A stretch of 42,379 nt of DNA from Planctomycetaceae bacterium (GTDB lineage: Bacteria; Planctomycetota; Planctomycetia; Pirellulales; Thermoguttaceae): assembly GCA_021372555.1 (NCBI GenBank), contig JAJFUI010000157.1, forward strand, positions 1-42,379. The letters run 5' to 3'. Positions 25,499 through 32,461 of this stretch are shown here, one piece after another (the first letter of the stretch is position 1; each line of letters starts with the position of its first letter). The position numbers and the translations under genes are program-made. A model generated the notes under the pieces. It saw nothing but the letters and a program-made list of their open reading frames with translations, searched no databases and was not told where the DNA came from.

Positions 25499-28400
25499 AT
25501 GACCGGACGACCACAAACTTACTGTTCCACGCTGTTGGCCGTCGTTGCCTTGGCGTGGACGCTTTCAGGAGGTTTCCCGAGCGCGGCGGTCGCACGGCCG
25601 GCGAAGACATCGCCCGTCGTGGCCGTGGCTGCCGATGTTGCCATTTCGGCGGCCTCGGCGACCTGGGTGCCGCAGCCGCGCTGGTGCGCCAATCCGTCCC
25701 GGTCATCGCAGGCTGCTCACGCAGCCGACAAGCAAATCGCCTTGTTTCGCGTCGCGGAGCCGGGCAAGGAGATGAAGTGGTCGTCGGCGTTGCCGCAGCC
25801 AGCGTCGCTCGCTGGGTTTCGTTGGCTGTCGCTGCGCTATCGCGCCACGCGGTTGTCAGGTGAAGCCGATTACGCGGTGTGTCTGCTCGGCCACTCGCCC
25901 GCTCCTGTGCAAATCATTCGGGCGGCGGAACTTATCCGCGATGGCCGTTGGCACGTGATTAACGCCGATCTTCGCACCATCGCCGGCAAGATGGCGGAAG
26001 CGGACCAGTTGGCCGTTCAGGTGCGCGCGGCGGCGAGTGACGCCACGCTGGAGATCAGCGATATGCGTCTCACGAATACATTGGCCCCCCGTCGCTTGGC
26101 CGACGAGGTCGACTGCCGCTCCGGCGCGGACTTTCGCGAATTCAAGGCGGTGGACCTTTCACCGTGGGCTTGCAGCGACAGCGCTGCATGGCAGTCCGAT
26201 CTTCAACTGGATCATTGGTTCGTTGGGCGAAACGTCACAATCCATGGAATTCCGGTGGCGCTCACCGCCGGAGGTCGAGATGTGGCGGCGACAAAGATGA
26301 CTGAGACGGCATACTTGCGGTTTCCGGTTGTTGCTCGCGTGACCGAGGTCTATTTGCTTCTGGCGGCGCACATGGTAGGCCCTGAGGAGGCGGCTTACGG
26401 CGGCGGCCCGCTTCACGCGATCGAAGACGTGGATCGTTTTCGCGTGCGCCTGCAATACGCTGACGGCACAGCCGATGACTGCTTGCCGATGAATGTGGCG
26501 ACAAAGCAGTTCGGCGTGCGGGACGGTGTTCAGATGTTGGTGGCTGCCGCCGACCCCTCGAAACGTCTCGACACGTTGATGGTCCGTGATCTCTGCAAAC
26601 AGGCGGCATTCGGCATCGTAGCGATGAGCTATCGCACTGCCGGTGATCGCCTCTATCCCGAGGCGCTTCAAGAGTCGCCGCCGTTGAAAGTCGCTCGCTC
26701 ACCGGCCCAAGCCAGCCCGTGGGATTATCTGGGCTCGAAAACCCCGCCCATCGAGATTTGCGTTGGTGGAAAGGCGATTAGCAGCGACGACCTGTTGCCG
26801 CTGGCAGCCAAGCCGGAGGGCGCTGGCCGCCGAAGCGTCGAGTATCGAGTCCGCGGTATCGAAGGGCTGCGGCTGGGCGTCGACCTGAAGAACGAGGGGC
26901 CAGCCGGCCTTTGCGTGCGGGTTTCGGTGCGGAACGACGGCCGCGAGCAGCGCACCGTTGAATTGACCGCGCCGATGATCGGACCATACCGCCTTGGAGC
27001 GAACGCCGAAGATGCGTTTTATCTGTTGCCAAAGCGCGGTGCGATGTTCGACAACCGGGATGGCTCGTACCGCAAGCGTTATTGCGGCGAGTTTCCGCTT
27101 CAGTTTGTTGACACGTTCAATCCGAAAAGCGGTCGCGGCCTCACTCTGCGCACGCTGGACACAAGGGCCGTCCGGAAGGAGTACATCCTGGAAAAGCAAG
27201 CCGGCCAGTTTCGGGTCGGCGTCGCCTATCCGCACATTGTGCTAAAGCCGGGCGAGCGCTTCGAGACGCCGTCGGCCGTGGTCGAAGCCACCGACGGCGA
27301 TTGGCATCGCGGCCTCGATTCGTATCGGAAATGGCTATCCACGTGGCACCGACCACAGACGCCGCGCAAGCAGTGGTTTCGCGAGGTTTTCAACTTCCGC
27401 CAGCGATTTCTCTGGCAGTTCGATCCGCTCTATGACGCCCGGAATGGCCAGTTCCACTTGCAGCGCGCCGTCGACGAGGCCCGGCGTGAGTTTGGCGGCA
27501 TCGACTATCTGCATTTGTTTGACTGGGGCGACTGCCCGCCCTATGGACGCGTTTACGGCCGCACCGGTGATTACGCACCGTACGAAACGTTTCGCGGTGG
27601 GCGTGAGTCGCTCCGGCAGGCGATCGCCCAGGTTCAGGCACAGGGCATTCCCGTCGGGCTCTACATCGAGGGTTATTTGCTCAGCCAGCACGGGAAACTT
27701 GGGCAGCAGTTCGGCCCGCGTTGGCAGCTCATCGGAGCGGACGGGAAAGGCGGCGTCTGGCCGGACAGCGGCGAGCTCTGCATTTGCCCGGCAATCTCCG
27801 CGTGGCGGGACATTCAGGCCTCGACGTACGTCGCACGGGTCAAAGAACTGGGCGTCGACGGCATGTACATCGACCAGTTTGGCTTCGGCCAGCAATGGCA
27901 TGACTGCTGCTCGAAGGAGCATGGCCATGGCGTGCCGAGCTATGCCGTCACGGCCGAGCGCGATTGCACACGGATTATTAGCGATCGCGTCGCAGCGGCG
28001 AAGTCGGGCGTCGTAGTCTACACGGAGGAGTCGCCCGTCGACGTGACGACACAGTCGCAGGATGGCAGCTTTACCTACGCCATGAACCAGGCCCGCGAAT
28101 CGGCCACACCGGCGCCGCTGAACCTGATGCGTTTTGCGATTCCCGACTTTAAGACGTTCGAGATCCTTTGCTGCGACAAGCCAACTGGCAGCTGGGCGAC
28201 AGGCGTCAAATGGGTGTTTTTCAACGGTGAAGGGCTATGGCTTGAATTGCCGGGCCAGACGCACTTTGAGCCCGAAACCCGGGCGACGATCCGCCGTTGC
28301 TACGCGATCCTTCGGAAGCACCGCGACGCCTTCACAACGCTACGCCCCGTGCCGCTCGTGCCGACCGAGAAGGGCGGCGTCTACGCCAACAGCTTCCCGG

Positions 28401-28609
28401 CCACCGCGAAGACCGTTTACACCTTGTACAACTCTCGCAATCGGACGGTGCGTGGCGAAGTGCTGCGGATCGCCGGGGCGGACCACGTCACCTGTTTCGA
28501 CGAGTGGAACCAACGGCCGGCGTCAGTCCGTCGCGATGGGGCGGATCTGATCGTGTCGCTGGAGATCGGGCCGCACGACGTCGGTTGCCTGGTCGTTTAC
28601 CCGCGCTAG
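25499..28609 (+). CDS. Large secreted glycoside-hydrolase-like protein (DUF6259-like TIM barrel)
   Basis: The 1036-residue protein has a signal peptide (about residues 10-33). Residues 50-620 are beta-rich and contain two likely accessory beta-sandwich regions. The part from about 630 to 940 reads as a TIM barrel: FRQRFLWQFDPLYDARNGQF, IDYLHLFDWGDCPPYGR (Asp675), a GIPVGLYIEGYLLS strand, GVDGMYIDQFGFGQQW (Asp792) and VVVYTEESPVDV (Glu843/Glu844). Asp792 in YIDQ sits where clan GH-D enzymes keep the nucleophile, and Glu843/844 could be the acid/base; this is inference. I think the family is DUF6259. It is therefore likely to act outside the cytoplasm on a polysaccharide. AGGGTG lies about 12 bases before the ATG at 25499. 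Confidence 0.72.
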   Translation: MTGRPQTYCSTLLAVVALAWTLSGGFPSAAVARPAKTSPVVAVAADVAISAASATWVPQPRWCANPSRSSQAAHAADKQIALFRVAEPGKEMKWSSALPQPASLAGFRWLSLRYRATRLSGEADYAVCLLGHSPAPVQIIRAAELIRDGRWHVINADLRTIAGKMAEADQLAVQVRAAASDATLEISDMRLTNTLAPRRLADEVDCRSGADFREFKAVDLSPWACSDSAAWQSDLQLDHWFVGRNVTIHGIPVALTAGGRDVAATKMTETAYLRFPVVARVTEVYLLLAAHMVGPEEAAYGGGPLHAIEDVDRFRVRLQYADGTADDCLPMNVATKQFGVRDGVQMLVAAADPSKRLDTLMVRDLCKQAAFGIVAMSYRTAGDRLYPEALQESPPLKVARSPAQASPWDYLGSKTPPIEICVGGKAISSDDLLPLAAKPEGAGRRSVEYRVRGIEGLRLGVDLKNEGPAGLCVRVSVRNDGREQRTVELTAPMIGPYRLGANAEDAFYLLPKRGAMFDNRDGSYRKRYCGEFPLQFVDTFNPKSGRGLTLRTLDTRAVRKEYILEKQAGQFRVGVAYPHIVLKPGERFETPSAVVEATDGDWHRGLDSYRKWLSTWHRPQTPRKQWFREVFNFRQRFLWQFDPLYDARNGQFHLQRAVDEARREFGGIDYLHLFDWGDCPPYGRVYGRTGDYAPYETFRGGRESLRQAIAQVQAQGIPVGLYIEGYLLSQHGKLGQQFGPRWQLIGADGKGGVWPDSGELCICPAISAWRDIQASTYVARVKELGVDGMYIDQFGFGQQWHDCCSKEHGHGVPSYAVTAERDCTRIISDRVAAAKSGVVVYTEESPVDVTTQSQDGSFTYAMNQARESATPAPLNLMRFAIPDFKTFEILCCDKPTGSWATGVKWVFFNGEGLWLELPGQTHFEPETRATIRRCYAILRKHRDAFTTLRPVPLVPTEKGGVYANSFPATAKTVYTLYNSRNRTVRGEVLRIAGADHVTCFDEWNQRPASVRRDGADLIVSLEIGPHDVGCLVVYPR

Positions 28610-28625
28610 AAGTCAAAAGGACGGA

Positions 28626-28647
28626 GCGGAGGAAGGATGTCCTCCGC
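28626..28647. terminator. Hairpin between convergent genes, possible bidirectional terminator
   Basis: GCGGAGGA (28626-28633) and TCCTCCGC (28640-28647) are exact inverted repeats with a six-base loop, 17 bases after the stop of the glycosidase-like gene. No strong T-run follows, so efficiency as an intrinsic terminator is uncertain. Confidence 0.5.
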
Positions 28648-28758
28648 GGCCCGCGTGTTCTATTGACCTTTGCGTGGCCAATGAACCAAGGCCGACCAAC
28701 GGAAGGCCGAAAAATAGACTAAGCAGGTTGACTCACCGGCTCAACATCCAAGCAAACA

Positions 28759-30339
28759 TCAATAATTTTTGACGCTTGGGTTTACGAACAGTTCATCCGC
28801 GAAGAGCCAGTGACCCGCATTGATGGCGTGAACTCGCACGTATCGGCCGCGGCGGTCGAGATTCGAGGCCATCGCAATGTCAATCCAATAGTCGCACTTG
28901 TCGTGCGGCCACGTTTCCATGCGGACAGTAGTGGCGGGGGCGAAATCGCGGCCATTGTCTGACACAGCGAAGTCGACCCGCAACGGCAGGCGAATGCCGG
29001 CGTTGGCGTACTGCAGAAACCGAGCGGCGAGAGACTTTATGGGCCTGCTCTCGCCGAGGTCGATCGTTGCGTCGAGGTCCGATTTCTCGAAGCCCAGCCA
29101 CTGTGGACGCATCATGTCCTCGACGCCCAAACGCCCATCGGTCAGATTGCCTTTGCTGTACTGTGAAGCCGGCGGTTTGGCGAAGGTTACGGGCTTGCCG
29201 ACGGCTTGGTGGGTGATGTTGTCTTGAAAGGACGCCGCCAACAGAGGCCAGCGGCCGCGGCCAGCCAGGTAGTCGAGGTAATCGCCGCCGAGCTTTGCTG
29301 AATAGATCGCTTCGCCGAGGGGCAACGGCGAACCGGGCTTGTCGATCATGCCTTGGACGGTGTAGCTGATGGTCTCGTCGACGTAGGGCGACACTCCCTC
29401 CATTTGCGACAGGAGACGCGGAAAAGCCGCGGGGATCAGCGGCGAGTAGTTTGGGTACTCGTGCTCGGCCTGCCAGGTGAACGATTCGACGTTGCCCCAG
29501 ATCGCGATGCGCGGGACTTGATTATGCGCCCAACGCAGCCTGGCGAACTGTCCTCTGATTTGGGGCTGTGTGGTGAACGCGCAGCCGACGCCGTCCTGAT
29601 AGGCGATGATGTCGACGTCCAGCTTCCTCAACTGGTCAACGTACTTCTGATCTGCCACGGTCTGGTGGGTGAAATAGGGCGAAATCAGAATTTTGGCCTT
29701 CGGCGTGAGCTTTCGGACCCTCGCAGCCAGCAGGTTCACCCATTGAATGGGCTCATCAGCGATATGGGGCGCCGCGCTGAACTCGCATGGGAAATACCAG
29801 CCGAAAAAGGATCGATACCCAGCGAATCGGCGGGCCGTCTCCTCGATAATCTTCGTTTGGACCTGCTGGATCGCGGGCTTTCGGGGATCGGCCAGCTGGT
29901 TGGTTCCCCAGCCGCAACTCATGAACACGCGCAGATCGTGCTCATCGGCGGCATTCATGATCGCCGACACGGGGCTTTCATCGCCTGGCTTTTGGACACG
30001 CTGCATGAAGTCCGATTCGTACCATGCCTTGCCATCGTTGGTTACCGCAAGGAGGATCAGATACTTAACGCCAAGCTCCGACATTTCGCGGATTTTCGTC
30101 CGCCATGCCTTGGGCGCTATCAAGTCCACGTGCTTCGGGTTGGTGTACTGATAGCGGATATCGTCGTAGAACAGGTTCAACCATGTGCCGCGAATCGGCT
30201 TAATCGTTTGCGGCGGCGTGGCCGAAGGCTTCGGATTGGCAAGACTCGCCGTTACGATGCCCAGCAAAAGGATCGCGCAAGTGATGCAAAAGCGGACGAT
30301 CGGCGAGATCGCAGCGCGAGCAAAGCGGAGATCAAGCAT
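28759..30339 (-). CDS. DUF4434/DUF5109-like secreted glycosidase-family protein with C-terminal discoidin-like domain
   Basis: The 526-residue protein is set to start at the ATG at 30339, with GAAGGA about ten bases upstream, and so begins with a signal peptide (about residues 10-35, FCITCAILLLGIVTASLA). Residues about 45-390 match the DUF4434-type TIM barrel (GTWLNLFYDDIRYQYTNPKHV; MSELGVKYLILLAVTNDGKAWYESD; SFFGWYFPCEF; DIIAYQDGVG). The last 130 residues, from about LTDGRLG to the end (VRVHAINAGHWLFADELFVN), look like an F5/8 type C or discoidin-like carbohydrate-binding domain. Substrate is unknown. It lies 23 bases downstream of the sigma-54 activator gene, so they are probably cotranscribed, and its product may be the activator's output. 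Confidence 0.78.
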   Translation of the reverse strand: MLDLRFARAAISPIVRFCITCAILLLGIVTASLANPKPSATPPQTIKPIRGTWLNLFYDDIRYQYTNPKHVDLIAPKAWRTKIREMSELGVKYLILLAVTNDGKAWYESDFMQRVQKPGDESPVSAIMNAADEHDLRVFMSCGWGTNQLADPRKPAIQQVQTKIIEETARRFAGYRSFFGWYFPCEFSAAPHIADEPIQWVNLLAARVRKLTPKAKILISPYFTHQTVADQKYVDQLRKLDVDIIAYQDGVGCAFTTQPQIRGQFARLRWAHNQVPRIAIWGNVESFTWQAEHEYPNYSPLIPAAFPRLLSQMEGVSPYVDETISYTVQGMIDKPGSPLPLGEAIYSAKLGGDYLDYLAGRGRWPLLAASFQDNITHQAVGKPVTFAKPPASQYSKGNLTDGRLGVEDMMRPQWLGFEKSDLDATIDLGESRPIKSLAARFLQYANAGIRLPLRVDFAVSDNGRDFAPATTVRMETWPHDKCDYWIDIAMASNLDRRGRYVRVHAINAGHWLFADELFVNPSVKNY

Positions 30340-30362
30340 TGTTCGAATCCTTCGACAACCGT

Positions 30363-32342
30363 TCACGCCGTGTCCATGCCAAGCTGCCGCATCTTCCGGT
30401 ATAGGTTCGACCGATGCATTCCAAGCCGGGCAGCGGCCAGGCTCATATTTCCGCCGCTTCCGGCCACGTGCTGGCGGATGTATTCGATTTGGAACTGGGT
30501 GGTTGCGTCGCCCAGGGATTGGTTTGAGGCGGTCGCCAGCAGGGGCTGGCCGCGCGGTGAAAGGATGAAGGCCAAGTCGTCCGCCTCGATTCGGTCGCCC
30601 GACGAAAGGTAGGCGAGTCGCTCCATCAGGTTGCGCAACTCGCGAACGTTGCCCGGCCAAGGGTGCTCCATGAGCCGCCGTCGGGCGGCGGCGGTAAGGT
30701 GGGGCGTTTTGCGTCGGGCGCGGCGGCAGAAATCGTCGAGAAAGTGCTCGGCCAGAAGCAGAATGTCATCACCGCGCTGGGCAAGCGGCGGCAGGTCAAC
30801 GGTCACGACGTTAAGGCGGAAATAGAGGTCCTCGCGGAATCGTTTGGCCCGAACCATGTCGGCCAAATTTTGGTTGCTGGCTGCCAGCAGTCGGGCGTCG
30901 GTGTGGATTGGCGTCGAACCGCCGACGCGAACTAGCAGCTTTTCCTCCAGCACGCGAAGCAGTTTCGCTTGGCAAGCGAGGCTCAGCTCGGCGATTTCGT
31001 CGAGAAACAGCGTGCCGCCTGCGGCCAACTCGAATTTGCCCTGGCGCATTTCGCGGGCGTCGGTGAAAGCGCCTTTTTCGTGGCCAAACAGTTCGCTCTC
31101 GGCGAGCGTCTCGGGAATCGCGGCGCAATTGACGGCCACAAACGGCTGGTCGCGGCGTCGGCTCAAATAATGAATGGATTGGGCAACGACCTCTTTGCCG
31201 GTGCCGTTCTCGCCCAGAACTAGCACGGCCAGATCGGTTTGCGCGACGCGTTGAATGATCGAACGCAGGGCCTGGATGGGCGCGCTTTCGCCGATCAGCC
31301 GCACCTTGTCGGCAGCCTCTTGGGCGATTCGGCGGTTCGTGGTGAGCAGTTGCTGGCGATCTCGGGCGTTTTCCAAGGCGACCGCGGCGTGGGCGGCGAG
31401 CTCGGTCAGAGCGGTCTCGTCTTCCTGAGAAAACGCGCCGGTCCGTTTGTTGATAAGCTCGAACGCCCCAAACAACTCGCCGGAGCGGCCCGCGAGCGGC
31501 ACGCACAGCAGCGTGCGAGTTTCATAGCGAACCTCCGCGTCGACCTTCCGATCAACGACGTCAGGCTCGCTGGCGGCATCGGCGCGGCGCGGCTGGCCCG
31601 TGCGAATGACCTGCCCCACGACGCCGCGATCATCGGGAATGCGGAGTTCGCCGTCGGGCAATCCGAGGGCGGGCCGGCCGACGAGCGTATGGTTCGGTCG
31701 GTCCCAAAGGAAGATGCTGGCCCGATCCGCGTCAAGCAGACGCGTGGCGGCTTCGGCCATCTGGACGAGCAGCGGTTCCACCTCGTGGGTTTGATTCCAC
31801 TCGCTCGCGATTTTCAAAATGGCTTCCAAGCGGCGGAGGCGGCGGTCCTGGGCGGCGCGACGACGGATCGTAGCGAACGCTTGCTGGCAAACGGGGGCAA
31901 GTCGCTCGAGCAAGGCGAGTGGCGCGTCGTGCTTTGCGGCGTGGTCGTCTCGTTTTCCGAGCGGGGAGGCAGTAGCGGTCAGGTGGGCCGCGAGAAGTTG
32001 CGACGGCTCCGAACGAGACACCAGCGGCGCAGCCACCCAGCCGGCGTCGGCTCGACCGACCTCGCGATCAAGTACGTCGGCCAAGAGATCGGCAGGCAGC
32101 GGTGTCGGAAGGCCGGCGTCCGCCGACACTGCCCATCGCCCAGCGGCGGGGGTCACCAACGCGACGTAGTCCGCGCCGAGGGCGGCCAGCAGTCGTGGGG
32201 ACACGGCTTGCAGCACCGTGGACACGTCGCTGGCGTCGAGCCCGCAACGGAGCAATTCCGCCGTCAGCGGCAAGACAAAGGGATCGATTGGCGATTGGCC
32301 GGCGTTTAGTTTTCCGGGGCTCGTCTGCGAAAGACTTGGCAT
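30363..32342 (-). CDS. Sigma-54 activator with GAF domain(s) and Fis-type HTH
   Basis: The 659-residue protein lacks a receiver. Residues 25-165 form a weakly conserved GAF-like region and residues 187-327 a clear GAF domain (ADRASIFLWDRPNHTLVGR; TLLCVPLAGRSGELFGAFELIN), which senses a small ligand or redox state. The AAA+ domain has Walker A GENGTGKE (377-384), a GAFTDA loop (424-429) in place of GAFTGA, Walker B TLFLDEIAEL and FREDLYFRL. The C-terminus is Fis-type (SGGNMSLAAARLGMHRSNLYRKMRQLG). I chose the ATG at 32342 because a good promoter (32392-32420) predicts transcription from about 32385, giving a 43-base leader. An in-frame GTG at 32381 would be almost leaderless. It is followed closely by the DUF4434 gene and preceded by the kinase gene. 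Confidence 0.9.
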   Translation of the reverse strand: MPSLSQTSPGKLNAGQSPIDPFVLPLTAELLRCGLDASDVSTVLQAVSPRLLAALGADYVALVTPAAGRWAVSADAGLPTPLPADLLADVLDREVGRADAGWVAAPLVSRSEPSQLLAAHLTATASPLGKRDDHAAKHDAPLALLERLAPVCQQAFATIRRRAAQDRRLRRLEAILKIASEWNQTHEVEPLLVQMAEAATRLLDADRASIFLWDRPNHTLVGRPALGLPDGELRIPDDRGVVGQVIRTGQPRRADAASEPDVVDRKVDAEVRYETRTLLCVPLAGRSGELFGAFELINKRTGAFSQEDETALTELAAHAAVALENARDRQQLLTTNRRIAQEAADKVRLIGESAPIQALRSIIQRVAQTDLAVLVLGENGTGKEVVAQSIHYLSRRRDQPFVAVNCAAIPETLAESELFGHEKGAFTDAREMRQGKFELAAGGTLFLDEIAELSLACQAKLLRVLEEKLLVRVGGSTPIHTDARLLAASNQNLADMVRAKRFREDLYFRLNVVTVDLPPLAQRGDDILLLAEHFLDDFCRRARRKTPHLTAAARRRLMEHPWPGNVRELRNLMERLAYLSSGDRIEADDLAFILSPRGQPLLATASNQSLGDATTQFQIEYIRQHVAGSGGNMSLAAARLGMHRSNLYRKMRQLGMDTA

Positions 32343-32391
32343 ACGGTTGGCGGTCAGCGGTGGGCAGGGCTGGGAGGACACCGACGCGATT

Positions 32392-32420
32392 AGGATACAC
32401 CGGGCGTGTCAGATTGACAA
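32392..32420 (-). promoter_or_regulatory. Sigma-70-type promoter of the GAF sigma-54 activator
   Basis: On the minus strand TTGTCA (32415-32420) and TATCCT (32392-32397) are 17 bases apart. The -35 element overlaps TGTCA-ATC-TGACA, a small palindrome that could be an operator. Confidence 0.6.
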
Positions 32421-32461
32421 CGGGGGCGGAATTCAACCGCAAGGCGCGAAAGCCGCGGCGG

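Noticed and set aside
30340..30351. tRNA T-loop-like string GTTCGAATCC
   Set aside because: It lies at the junction of two protein genes, and no acceptor stem or other tRNA arms surround it.
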